A stretch of DNA of 64,000 bases, from contig JBKECF010000095.1 of the NCBI GenBank assembly GCA_047974375.1, positions 1-64,000 of the forward strand, read 5' to 3'. Numbering within the stretch: the first letter of the stretch is position 1; each line of letters opens with the position of its first letter. The notes under the pieces are model-generated. The model was not told where the DNA came from and searched no databases. It worked only from the letters and a program-made list of their open reading frames with translations. A program made the translations under genes and the position numbers. The DNA is from JBKECF01 sp047974375 (GTDB taxonomy: Bacteria; Bacillota; Clostridia; Lachnospirales; CAMZNU01). Of this stretch, positions 1 to 7,599 are shown piece by piece.

Positions 1-177
1 CTTACTAAAATCATCAACTTTATCACTTAAATAATAAGGCATAGAACAATTTGAAAAAGAAACATGAGGTCCTTTTTCAAACATTATAATTTCTGCCTTT
101 TCATTATTTCGGCGAAATCTAGCGGCAACGGATGCACCTCCGGCTACACCACCTACTATTACCATTTTATCGCACAT
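1..177 (-). CDS. CoA-disulfide reductase / FAD-dependent NAD(P)H oxidoreductase, N-terminal part (cut by window edge)
   Basis: The minus strand reads an open frame from an ATG at 177 down to base 1, and the rest lies outside the window. It begins with a Rossmann FAD-binding motif (VIVGGVAGGASVAAR) followed by FEKGPHVSFSNCSMPYYL. The Cys at about residue 44 in SFSNC is in the position of the single redox-active cysteine of CoA-disulfide and persulfide reductases. A strong ribosome binding site (AAGGAGGG) lies 6-7 bases before the ATG. In the family the enzyme reduces CoA disulfide or persulfides with NAD(P)H using FAD in the cytoplasm. NADH oxidase of the same superfamily is the main alternative, because the C-terminal half that would separate them is missing. 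Confidence 0.85.
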   Translation of the reverse strand, partial: MCDKMVIVGGVAGGASVAARFRRNNEKAEIIMFEKGPHVSFSNCSMPYYLSDKVDDFSK

Positions 178-352
178 AATATCCCTCCTTGGCATTTGTT
201 ACATAGATAACGTTAAGTCAAATTATTTATGAAAAACGTTTCTAACCGATAATGATTGTTAAAAGAAGTTTACTACATAGTAGGCTGAAAGTCTATCGGC
301 AAAATAACCATTTAAAAAGTAGAAAATTGTATAGTTTTACATTTATTTAAAA

Positions 353-402
353 TAAAAAAAAGAGGCTATAGAAAATTGCAATTAATGCAAGTACTATAAC
401 CT
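353..402 (-). terminator. Rho-independent terminator downstream of the HPr-like gene
   Basis: On the minus strand a 9-bp stem (AGGTTATAG with CTATAGCCT, one G-U pair) is followed directly by a run of Ts. It sits 16 bases past the stop codon of the HPr-like gene. Confidence 0.75.
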
Positions 403-418
403 TTTTAAAATCATAAAT

Positions 419-649
419 TTAAACAGTGAAATCCTTTAAATCGTTAGATACTTTTTCATAATCTTTTTCATCATGAACATCTAGTCTTAAAACGCTACTT
501 AGGTCTAAGCTAAAAATGCCCATAATAGACTTTGCATCAACAACGTATCTATCAGATGCTAAATCAAAATCGCCATCGAAAGATGAAATTGTGTTAACAA
601 AAGTTTTAACTTTGTTAATTGAATCAAGTTTAATGTTTAAGTTTTTCAT
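419..649 (-). CDS. HPr-family protein lacking the phosphorylatable histidine
   Basis: 76 residues, the normal length of HPr. Residues 40-52 (KSIMGIFSLDLSS) match the HPr helix containing the regulatory Ser46. The loop that should carry His15 (usually L/I-H-A-R-P) is replaced by LDSINKVK, and the only His is at about residue 59. The protein therefore cannot take a phosphate from enzyme I in the PTS. By analogy with Crh it could be a Ser-phosphorylated regulatory partner, but this is inference. The start ATG has a good ribosome binding site (GGAGGAAAA). It is monocistronic, with its own terminator. No PTS gene is near. Confidence 0.75.
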   Translation of the reverse strand: MKNLNIKLDSINKVKTFVNTISSFDGDFDLASDRYVVDAKSIMGIFSLDLSSVLRLDVHDEKDYEKVSNDLKDFTV

Positions 650-786
650 AATTTTCCTCCATTATATGTTTATTACATTACTGAATAATATAATATTCTC
701 TTACTTACTACTGTAATTTTACGGTTTTTATAATAAATTGTCAATATTACAACTTGTAAAGTTTAAATATTTAAATTTGATATTTT

Positions 787-973
787 ATCGGTAAGAATCA
801 GACCTCCACCTCAATGTATACATCTGGTCATTTACTACGTAAACTGCTCTGGTCATAAAGCTCTGTTTTATTGTTCGAGTTTGTTGACTATGCAACCAAC
901 TCGGTTATGTGGCCGAATTCGCCGTTCAGTGGTGGTGCAAGCCACCACTGACGGAAAGGTCTATTGACTATAA
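787..973. repeat. Palindrome-rich intergenic repeat, family A, copy 1
   Basis: A segment of about 187 bp starting ATCGGTAAGAATCAGACC and ending GGTCTATTGACTATAAG. The two ends are imperfect inverted repeats of each other, as in a MITE. Inside are short palindromes (GTTTAC/GTAAAC) and a 9-bp hairpin at 927-950 (CAGTGGTGG, loop TGCAAG, CCACCACTG). Copies at 17559 and 46884 share the ends and the hairpin position. The repeat fills most of the 318-bp gap between the HPr-like and peroxidase genes, and its right end contains the TAG stop of the peroxidase gene. Confidence 0.75.
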
Positions 974-1504
974 GTATTTTTCGATTTCTTTTTTTAATTC
1001 ATCAGGCGTAAAAGTAGGTGAAAATCTGTCAGCTACTTTTCCATTTCTATCAATTAAAAATTTACCAAAGTTCCATTTTATTTCACTGCCAGGGAAATCT
1101 TGGCTATATTCATTTTTTAATAAATTAATAAAATCCTCTGTGCCTTCATTTGGCGTATCACTTGTTTTAGCTTTCTTTAAAAATTTATATAGAGGGTCAG
1201 CTGTTTCGCCATTAACATCTATTTTAGCAAAATTTTTAAAAGTTACTCCATAATTAACTGAGCAAAATTCATTAATTTGTTTATTGTCCTCGGGTGCTTG
1301 TTCCAAAAATTGATTACATGGGAAGCCTATTATTTCTAGTCCTTTAGAATTATATTCTTTGTATAATTTTTCCAAACCTTCTAGTTGTGGTGTTAAACCG
1401 CATTTTGTAGCTATGTTTACTACTAGAACAACTTTACCCTCGTAGTTTTTTAAGGGAACATCATTACCAGCAACATCTTTTACGTTAAAATTATAAAATT
1501 CCAT
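968..1504 (-). CDS. Glutathione peroxidase-family peroxidase (BsaA/GpxA type)
   Basis: 178 residues, the usual size for bacterial thiol peroxidases of the GPx family. The peroxidatic Cys is at residue 35 (NIATKCGLTPQ). The FPCNQF block around residue 65 supplies the conserved Gln, and KWNFGKFLID near residue 136 supplies the conserved Trp and Asn. A Cys rather than selenocysteine is used, and such enzymes normally take electrons from thioredoxin; a thioredoxin gene is present at 29135. The ATG at 1504 is chosen because AGGAG lies 8 bases upstream; a GTG nine bases further up would overlap that site. The stop codon lies in the end of the neighbouring family A repeat. The role is detoxification of H2O2 or organic peroxides in the cytosol. 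Confidence 0.92.
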   Translation of the reverse strand: MEFYNFNVKDVAGNDVPLKNYEGKVVLVVNIATKCGLTPQLEGLEKLYKEYNSKGLEIIGFPCNQFLEQAPEDNKQINEFCSVNYGVTFKNFAKIDVNGETADPLYKFLKKAKTSDTPNEGTEDFINLLKNEYSQDFPGSEIKWNFGKFLIDRNGKVADRFSPTFTPDELKKEIEKYL

Positions 1505-1625
1505 TATTAACACTCCTATTCTAAAATTTTTACATTAAATTGATAATTGAAATATTTACAAGGAGTTTACTATATTAAATATTACTTGTCTATGGTAAAA
1601 CCTACTAAAATAATAAGGATTATTA

Positions 1626-2276
1626 TTAAAGTTTTTTTCTTGCTTCCAACCTATAGATAGGTTGGCCTAAATCAGAGAATTTTTTTTCATATTCTGTAAC
1701 AATATTTTTACCGCTTAAATGGAATTCGCTTTGGTGTAAGTTAAGGGAAATATTAGAAAGTTGCCAATTGTTGCCGCAAAATTCATTTAGAGAAAATTCA
1801 AAAAGCTCTCTATTATCGGTTTTAAAAAATATCTCACATTCATCTTCAAATAGACCTTCATAAAGTTTTAAAAAATTGCTATGAGTAAGTCTTCTTTTAA
1901 ACCATTTTTTTCTATTTCTCCAAGGGTCGCAAAAATTTATATATAATCGATTTATTTCACCTTTTTCAAAATAATCTAAAATATCCTCAACATTTCCATT
2001 TATAAATTTTAAGTTTGTAAGAGGTGGCTCGATATTTTTAGATTCACGTACGCCCATTGCAATAACTTGTTCTTCTTTTTCAAAACCAATAAAGTTTATA
2101 TCTCTATTTATATTAGCGTTATCAATAGCGAATTTTCCTTTGCCGCATCCTATTTCTAAATAAATAGGTCCTTTTAAAGTTTCGTGCCATTTACCTTTTT
2201 TTGTAGTGGGATTTTTCATTATGCGACTATTGTTTTCTAATTCTTTTTCGATCCAAGGTTTATTTCTTTTTCTCAT
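1626..2276 (-). CDS. trmB: tRNA (guanine-N7-)-methyltransferase
   Basis: 216 residues, the full family length. An N-terminal basic segment is followed by the SAM-binding motif I (YLEIGCGKGKFA, about residues 38-50), then the conserved tRNA-binding and catalytic block NFCDPWRNRKKWFKRRL at about residue 114 and the C-terminal TEYEKKF motif. TrmB makes m7G46 in the variable loop of tRNAs using S-adenosylmethionine. The gene stands alone on the minus strand, divergent from the LCP gene at 2574. No near-optimal ribosome binding site is present; AAAGGTTAAAA precedes the ATG. Confidence 0.95.
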   Translation of the reverse strand: MRKRNKPWIEKELENNSRIMKNPTTKKGKWHETLKGPIYLEIGCGKGKFAIDNANINRDINFIGFEKEEQVIAMGVRESKNIEPPLTNLKFINGNVEDILDYFEKGEINRLYINFCDPWRNRKKWFKRRLTHSNFLKLYEGLFEDECEIFFKTDNRELFEFSLNEFCGNNWQLSNISLNLHQSEFHLSGKNIVTEYEKKFSDLGQPIYRLEARKKL

Positions 2277-2573
2277 TTTATTTTTAACCTTTCTAAAATA
2301 GATGCAAGTTTGAAAAAGTCTTGCACTTTTTTATGTTTTTAATCTGTTAACTTTGTATAAAACTAAATATATCATATGGTTATGGTATTAACAATATTTT
2401 ATAGAAATTCAAATATACAATACTAACTTATTTAGCTTTAATAGGGTTTTAAAATAAGGGGTTTAGTTATATTATACAGATTGATGAAAAATTTTAAAAA
2501 AATTATTCTAAAAAAACATTCAAAAAAAACTTTTTTATGATAGAATATGTTGAGAAAGTTGGTATAAATAAAA
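2277..2573. other. Divergent intergenic region between trmB and the LCP gene
   Basis: About 297 bases without a gene, very AT-rich. It holds one small hairpin at about 2303-2335 (TGCAAG...CTTGCA followed by CTTTTTT on the plus strand), shaped like a terminator although no plus-strand gene lies before it. It must also carry the promoters of both flanking genes, but none matches the consensus well enough to call. Confidence 0.4.
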
Positions 2574-3575
2574 ATGGAAAATAAAAATAAAGGTTATAAA
2601 AAAAGAAAAGTACTATATGTAGCAAGAGGGATTTGTATATTTTTATTCTTTATTACATTTTCTTTTGCTAGTATGATATACGGAGTTACATCGTCTATGT
2701 ACAAGGATTTAAATGTATCTGAAGATGCTGTAGATCTAGAAAATAGTGTATATAAAAAGACCAACTATAATTTTCTATTAGTTGGAGCAGATGAAAGTGG
2801 TAGCAGAACCGATACTATGCTTGTTGGTTCCTATAACACAAAGGGCAATATTTTAAGTATTATTTCTATACCAAGGGACACTCACATAGTTATGCCAGAG
2901 GAAAGAAGAAATATATTAACGGAAGCAGGGTACTATGTGCCTTCTTCTGGAGAAATGAAAATGACAGAAATAAGCCACTATGCAAATGAATACGGTTTGT
3001 CATTTTTACAAGCACAACTAGAGGAACTTTTGGGAATTGATATTGATTTTTATGTAAAAATTAATACAGAGGCCTTTAGGTATATAATAGATTCCATGGG
3101 TGGCGTAGAGTTTTATGTCCCTCAAAGAATGTACTATATGGATCCGGTACAAAACTTATCTATAGATTTGTATGAAGGCCTGCAAATTTTAGATGGAAAA
3201 GGTGCTGAAGGTTTGGTGCGCTATCGCAAAGCTGATTTAAACAACCCTATAAGTGAAGGTTATGCCAGAGGTGATTTAGATAGAATTCAAGTACAACAAG
3301 ATTTTTTAAGTGCTTGTTTGGAACAATTTTTAACTTTAGGGAACATCGATAAAACGATACCCGTTTTATTAAAAGCAGTATCTAGTTATATAGAAACGAA
3401 TTTTAATATAGGTGAGATATATAAATTTTTGCCTATGGTAAGTGGTTTCGATATAAATAACTTAAATATGTATACTTTACCTAATGAGGAAAGTTATATA
3501 AATGGCAAGTCCTATGTTTTGCCAATAGAAGAAGAACTAAAAGAATTAGTAAGTAAAGCATTTTATAATATGTAA
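2574..3575 (+). CDS. LytR-CpsA-Psr (LCP) family cell-wall polymer ligase
   Basis: 333 residues. A basic N-terminus and one membrane segment (about 17-37) place the rest outside the cell. The LCP domain begins near residue 63 with NFLLVGADESGSRTDTMLVG, followed by SIPRDTHIVMP and the later conserved Arg block (LVRYRKADLN...GDLDRIQVQQDFL). LCP enzymes transfer undecaprenyl-linked wall teichoic acid or polysaccharide onto peptidoglycan. tagO, which makes the lipid-linked precursor, lies 3.6 kb downstream on the same strand, so a shared envelope role fits. The ribosome binding site before the ATG is weak (AGAAAG). Confidence 0.92.
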   Translation: MENKNKGYKKRKVLYVARGICIFLFFITFSFASMIYGVTSSMYKDLNVSEDAVDLENSVYKKTNYNFLLVGADESGSRTDTMLVGSYNTKGNILSIISIPRDTHIVMPEERRNILTEAGYYVPSSGEMKMTEISHYANEYGLSFLQAQLEELLGIDIDFYVKINTEAFRYIIDSMGGVEFYVPQRMYYMDPVQNLSIDLYEGLQILDGKGAEGLVRYRKADLNNPISEGYARGDLDRIQVQQDFLSACLEQFLTLGNIDKTIPVLLKAVSSYIETNFNIGEIYKFLPMVSGFDINNLNMYTLPNEESYINGKSYVLPIEEELKELVSKAFYNM

Positions 3576-3591
3576 ATTTTGGAGGAAAAAA

Positions 3592-4092
3592 ATGAGTTTA
3601 TACGAAGATTGGGTTGTTAAGGCTTACGATAGAACAGGAAATGTTAATGCTAAGTTTTGGGATGAATATACACCAGTTGAGCAAAAAATATATGAAGATA
3701 TAATTGGAAATAAAGTTAAAAAAATAGAAGGTACAATTACAGAACTAAGTGAAAAGTACGATGTTACTGTGGAATATATTTGTGGTTTTTTAGATGGTAT
3801 AAACGACATAAACATTGAATCTGAAAAAGTAGATGTGGAAAATTTAACAGAAACAACAAATATTTCTATGAATATTGACTTTGAAAAGTTATTTAAGAAA
3901 ATGGTAGAGTATAAAGCAGAACATTTATATGAGTTACCACAGTGGAAAGGTATTTTTGACGAAGAAACTTTAAGAAAATTTTATAAGGAAGAAAAAAAAT
4001 CAAAAACTGTAGTAAATGAAGCTAAAGTTGGTCGTAATGAGCCATGTCCTTGTGGAAGTGGAAAAAAATATAAAGCTTGTTGTGGTGCCTAA
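3592..4092 (+). CDS. SEC-C motif protein of unknown function
   Basis: 166 residues with a GGAGGAAAAA ribosome binding site. The last 20 residues form a SEC-C zinc-binding motif (CPCGSGKKYKACC), the module found at the end of SecA and many small proteins. The preceding 140 residues are acidic and helical and carry no motif I can name. It starts 16 bases after the LCP gene and its stop overlaps the ATG of tsaC (TAATG), so the three genes are probably one transcript with translational coupling. The function is unknown; the tail suggests binding to ribosomes, nucleic acid or SecB-like partners. Confidence 0.8.
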   Translation: MSLYEDWVVKAYDRTGNVNAKFWDEYTPVEQKIYEDIIGNKVKKIEGTITELSEKYDVTVEYICGFLDGINDINIESEKVDVENLTETTNISMNIDFEKLFKKMVEYKAEHLYELPQWKGIFDEETLRKFYKEEKKSKTVVNEAKVGRNEPCPCGSGKKYKACCGA

Positions 4093-5084
4093 TGGACACA
4101 AAAGTTTTGGACTTTTCTATAGATAATATAAAGGAATGTGCAAAAATAATAAAAAATAATGGCCTAGTAGCTTTCCCAACGGAAACAGTATATGGCCTAG
4201 GTGGTAACGCTTTATGCCCCAAGGCTGTAGAAAAAATTTATAGTGCCAAAGGCAGGCCGTCAAATAATCCTTTAATTGCTCATGTATCTTCTATAGATAT
4301 GGTAAAGGATATAGTTCTAGAGATTACACCTTTTGGCAGAATTTTAATGGAAGAGTTTTGGGCAGGTCCTTTAACTCTTGTATTTAAAAATAAGAATATG
4401 CCAAGTATAACTAGAGGTGATCTAGACACAATTGCTGTAAGAATGCCAAAGAACGAAATAGCCCTTAGGCTTATAGAAGAAAGTGGTGTTCCACTTGCTG
4501 CACCAAGTGCCAATATATCAGGTAAACCAAGTCCTACATCATGGGAACATGTATACAAAGATTTAAATGGAAAAATTGATTGTATAATAAAAGGGGAAAG
4601 CTGTAATATTGGAATAGAATCTACTATACTAGATGTGACGGGTAATCGCCCTATCTTACTTAGACCTGGTAAAATAACTAAGTCAGATATTGAAGAAAAA
4701 ATAGGTGAAATAGATATAGATGCATCGTTGTTAGGAAAAACTAAATTATGTAAGCCACGTGCCCCAGGAATGATGTATAAACACTATTCACCTAAAGGTA
4801 AAGTATGGATTTTTTATAAAAGTGACATAGAGGCGATTAAAAGTAAAATTGAAACTACAAATAGTGAAGTTGCTGTTATTTGTAGGGATTACATTAAATT
4901 TGAGTTTAGTTGTAAAGTTTTTTCATTAGGTAAAACTCTAGAGGATGTGAGTAAAAATATATATGGTGCTTTAAGGCGTTGCGATGATGAAAATATAGAA
5001 GAAATATATTGTGAAGGCTTTGAAGAATTGGAACTAGGTTTTTCCATAATGAATAGATTAAATAAAGCAGCAGAACATAAGTAG
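4092..5084 (+). CDS. tsaC: L-threonylcarbamoyladenylate synthase (Sua5/YwlC type)
   Basis: 330 residues, the length of the two-domain Sua5 type rather than of short TsaC. The N-terminal YrdC domain shows AFPTETVYGLGGNAL, the KGRPSNNPL nucleotide and bicarbonate-binding block and PSANISGKPSPTS. The C-terminal Sua5 domain begins around residue 225 (RAPGMMYKHYSPKGKVW). The enzyme makes threonylcarbamoyl-AMP from Thr, bicarbonate and ATP for the t6A37 modification of ANN-decoding tRNAs. I use the ATG at 4092, which overlaps the previous stop; an in-frame ATG at 4077 lies inside the SEC-C gene and is less likely. Confidence 0.93.
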   Translation: MDTKVLDFSIDNIKECAKIIKNNGLVAFPTETVYGLGGNALCPKAVEKIYSAKGRPSNNPLIAHVSSIDMVKDIVLEITPFGRILMEEFWAGPLTLVFKNKNMPSITRGDLDTIAVRMPKNEIALRLIEESGVPLAAPSANISGKPSPTSWEHVYKDLNGKIDCIIKGESCNIGIESTILDVTGNRPILLRPGKITKSDIEEKIGEIDIDASLLGKTKLCKPRAPGMMYKHYSPKGKVWIFYKSDIEAIKSKIETTNSEVAVICRDYIKFEFSCKVFSLGKTLEDVSKNIYGALRRCDDENIEEIYCEGFEELELGFSIMNRLNKAAEHK

Positions 5085-5095
5085 GAGGTAAAAAA

Positions 5096-5527
5096 TTGAT
5101 AATAATCGGTAACGACCATGGTGCTATAGAGTTGAAAAAAGCATTAATTGAGCACTTGGATAAGGAAAAAATTTCCTATTTAAATTTAGGACCAGACGAA
5201 AAAACTTCTGTGGACTATCCAGATATAGCAAAAGCTGTTGCAGAAAAAATGTTGGAAATGCCAGAGGCAAAAGGTGTTTTATTATGCACAACAGGGGTAG
5301 GTATATCTATAACAGCTAATAGATACGAGCATATGCGATGTGCTCTTTGCCATAATATATTAACTGCCAAGCTATCTAGAGAGCACAATAATGCTAATTG
5401 CATAGCAATGGGTGGTGGAATGGTTGGAAATAAATTGGGCGTAGAAATGTTAGATGCCTTTATAAATACTGATTTTTCTGGTGGTGAAAGACATATAAGA
5501 AGAATAGATAAGATGAACTGTAAGTAA
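5096..5527 (+). CDS. rpiB: RpiB/LacA/LacB family sugar-phosphate isomerase
   Basis: 143 residues. It begins with a TTG at 5096 preceded by a strong TAGGAGGTA. Family motifs are IIGNDHGAIELK at the N-terminus, DYPDIAKAVAEK, then LLCTTGVGISITANR with the active-site Cys (about residue 66), and the conserved REHNNANCIAMGG. RpiB interconverts ribose 5-phosphate and ribulose 5-phosphate. In Clostridia the gene typically sits between ywlC and upp, as here, which favours RpiB over the galactose-6-phosphate isomerase subunits. Confidence 0.92.
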   Translation: MIIIGNDHGAIELKKALIEHLDKEKISYLNLGPDEKTSVDYPDIAKAVAEKMLEMPEAKGVLLCTTGVGISITANRYEHMRCALCHNILTAKLSREHNNANCIAMGGGMVGNKLGVEMLDAFINTDFSGGERHIRRIDKMNCK

Positions 5528-5546
5528 TTATTTTTAAGGAGGCAAC

Positions 5547-6176
5547 ATGGGTAAGTTAAATATAATAGAACATCCGCTAATCACACACAAAGTTTCAATG
5601 CTAAGAAAATTAGACACAGGAAACAAAGAATTTAGAGAAGTAGTTGAAGAAATAGCAACGTTTTTATGCTACGAAGCTACAAGAGGACTAAAGCTTACAA
5701 AGGAAGAAATAGAAACACCTCTTGGTAAATACGATGTGCCAGTACTGGCTAATACAAAGTTTACAATCGTTCCCATTTTACGTGCTGGAATAGGTATGGT
5801 AAATGGTGTTCATAATTTAATGCCTACAGCTAAAGTTGGTCATATAGGTTTGTATAGAGATCCAGAAACTTTAAAGCCTGTAGAATATTATTGCAAACTA
5901 CCGGTAGATTATGAAAAAAGTCATGTATTTTTAATAGACCCTATGTTAGCTACTGGTGGTACTGCTACTGCAGCTATAGAGTTTTTAAAAGCAAAAAAAG
6001 CTAAAAATATAAAGTTTTTGTGTCTTATTTCTTGCCCGGAAGGGGTAGCAGCAGTTCAAAAAGCGCATCCAGATGTGGAAATATACACAGCTTCACATGA
6101 CGAAAAATTAAACGAACATGGATACATAATACCCGGTTTAGGTGATGCAGGAGATAGACTATTTGGCACTAAGTAG
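5547..6176 (+). CDS. upp: Uracil phosphoribosyltransferase
   Basis: 209 residues, the exact family length. The PRPP-binding loop reads LIDPMLATGGTATAA (about residues 130-144) and the C-terminus ends in the uracil-binding GYIIPGLGDAGDRLFGTK. It converts uracil and PRPP to UMP in pyrimidine salvage. The ribosome binding site is AAGGAGG, 19 bases after the rpiB stop, in the same probable operon. Confidence 0.97.
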   Translation: MGKLNIIEHPLITHKVSMLRKLDTGNKEFREVVEEIATFLCYEATRGLKLTKEEIETPLGKYDVPVLANTKFTIVPILRAGIGMVNGVHNLMPTAKVGHIGLYRDPETLKPVEYYCKLPVDYEKSHVFLIDPMLATGGTATAAIEFLKAKKAKNIKFLCLISCPEGVAAVQKAHPDVEIYTASHDEKLNEHGYIIPGLGDAGDRLFGTK

Positions 6177-6189
6177 TCGAGGAGGATTT

Positions 6190-7224
6190 ATGTATACAAA
6201 TTGGTTGGTTTACATGGTTGTGTTTTTTTCGGCATTTGCCATTACATTACTATGTACTCCATATGTAAAGACTTTGGCTTTTAAGGTAGGGGCAATAGAT
6301 AATCCGAAAAAAAGAGGCATACATAGCGTGCCTATGCCACTGATGGGTGGCTTAGCTATGGTTTTGGGCTTCTTTATATCAATTTTAATAGCAATGCCTT
6401 TTGTTGTTGAACTTCGAACTACGCAAGTTATTGGGTTTATTATTGGCGGTGTTATAATTGTAATAATGGGTATTTTAGATGACATTTATTCATTAAGTGC
6501 GAAATTTAAATTTTTGTTACAATTAGTAGTTGCTTTTATAGTTGTTATGACAGGCACAAGAATTGATTTTATAAATTGGGAATTTTTTAGTAATATAGAA
6601 TTTTTAGCACCGATTTTTACTGTTGTATGGATAGTTGGTTTAACTAATGCAGTGAATATAATTGATGGCGTAGATGGACTTGCGGCAGGGGTAACAGCTA
6701 TTTGTTCTACATGTATGTTTATACTTTGTTTAATATCGAATAATTCTTTAGCTGTAATATTTACTGCTAGTTTAGCAGGCTCTTGTCTAGGGTTTTTACC
6801 TAGAAATTTTAATCCTGCAGAAATTTTCATGGGCGATACAGGCTCCCTTTTCTTAGGGTATGTATTAGCGGTTTCTTCTGTAATTGGGGTTTTTAAAAGT
6901 TATGCTATATTGTCAATTGTAATATCGGTATTTGCCATGGCGCTTCCTATATTAGATACATCTTTCGCCATGTTAAGAAGAGCTATAAATAAGCAGCCTA
7001 TTATGCAAGCTGACAGAGGACATTTGCATCATAGGCTTATTGATAGAGGTTATAGCCAAAAGAAAACCGTATTTTTGTTGTATGCACTAAGTATTATGTC
7101 AGGTGCTTTAGCCATTACAATTGCTACAGAGAGTATATTTGTAGCTGTGGTTGTTTTCTTTTCTCTACTAGCCTGTTTATTAATGGTGAATATTTACAGT
7201 AATAGGCTGAATAAAAAAAAATAA
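6190..7224 (+). CDS. tagO: Undecaprenyl-phosphate GlcNAc-1-phosphate transferase
   Basis: 344 residues from the ATG at 6190, which follows GAGGAGG by five bases. The protein is a polytopic membrane enzyme of the MraY/WecA superfamily with about ten membrane segments. Diagnostic loops are DNPKKRGIHSVPMP near residue 37, GILDDIYSL, NAVNIIDGVDGLAAG, MGDTGSLFLGY and the C-terminal RGHLHHRLIDRG (the HxHH pattern of the TagO/WecA branch). It loads GlcNAc-1-P onto undecaprenyl phosphate at the inner face of the membrane, the first step of teichoic acid or capsule linkage-unit synthesis. It partners logically with the LCP ligase at 2574. Confidence 0.94.
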   Translation: MYTNWLVYMVVFFSAFAITLLCTPYVKTLAFKVGAIDNPKKRGIHSVPMPLMGGLAMVLGFFISILIAMPFVVELRTTQVIGFIIGGVIIVIMGILDDIYSLSAKFKFLLQLVVAFIVVMTGTRIDFINWEFFSNIEFLAPIFTVVWIVGLTNAVNIIDGVDGLAAGVTAICSTCMFILCLISNNSLAVIFTASLAGSCLGFLPRNFNPAEIFMGDTGSLFLGYVLAVSSVIGVFKSYAILSIVISVFAMALPILDTSFAMLRRAINKQPIMQADRGHLHHRLIDRGYSQKKTVFLLYALSIMSGALAITIATESIFVAVVVFFSLLACLLMVNIYSNRLNKKK

Positions 7225-7293
7225 AAAAAACTTGAAGGAATATAACGTATATGTTAGTATGTCCTTTAGTGACACTAGATTTGGAGGTGCAGT

Positions 7294-7542
7294 ATGGAAA
7301 TGAGTACAACTGTTTTAGTATTAGTATCGTTATACATCGTTTTCTGTATAGGGCTTGTAGTTTTAATTTTATTACAAAAAAAACGTTCTAGCGGAATTAA
7401 CGGTCTTGCCAACATGGGCAGTAGTGGTGATACATATTGGGACAAAAATAAAAGCCGTACATTTGAAGGTCGTCTTGAATTTTATACAAAAATAGGTATT
7501 GCTGTATTATTTATTTTTACTTTTGTTATATCATTATTGTAA
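7294..7542 (+). CDS. secG: Preprotein translocase subunit SecG
   Basis: 82 residues with two membrane segments (about 6-25 and 60-80) joined by a loop containing ILLQKKRSSGINGL and the clostridial SecG signature SRTFEGRLEFYTKIGI. SecG is the small accessory subunit of the SecYEG channel. The ribosome binding site is GGAGGTG, and an intrinsic terminator follows immediately, so the gene is probably the last of its transcript. Confidence 0.92.
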   Translation: MEMSTTVLVLVSLYIVFCIGLVVLILLQKKRSSGINGLANMGSSGDTYWDKNKSRTFEGRLEFYTKIGIAVLFIFTFVISLL

Positions 7543-7561
7543 AAATAAATTGGAGTACCAA

Positions 7562-7596
7562 AAAAGCCGTGGGGAAAATTTCCTGCGGCTTTTTAA
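7562..7596 (+). terminator. Rho-independent terminator of secG
   Basis: The stem AAAAAGCCG pairs with CGGCTTTTT, with a further GGAAA/TTTCC pairing inside, and ends in a T run. It lies about 20 bases after the secG stop and just before the start of the LTA-synthase-like gene. Confidence 0.85.
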
Positions 7597-7599
7597 GGA

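Noticed and set aside
190..350. Riboswitch upstream of the CoA-disulfide reductase gene (CCGATA...TATCGG pairing)
   Set aside because: Only a six-base long-range pairing and one small palindrome are visible; no known riboswitch core matches.
909..1253. Open frame reading FAVQWWCKPPLTERS, echoed at 17596 as FAVQWGYKPPLTERS
   Set aside because: The shared peptide comes only from the family A repeat read in the same frame; the rest of each frame is unrelated, there is no ribosome binding site, and one overlaps the GPx gene on the other strand.
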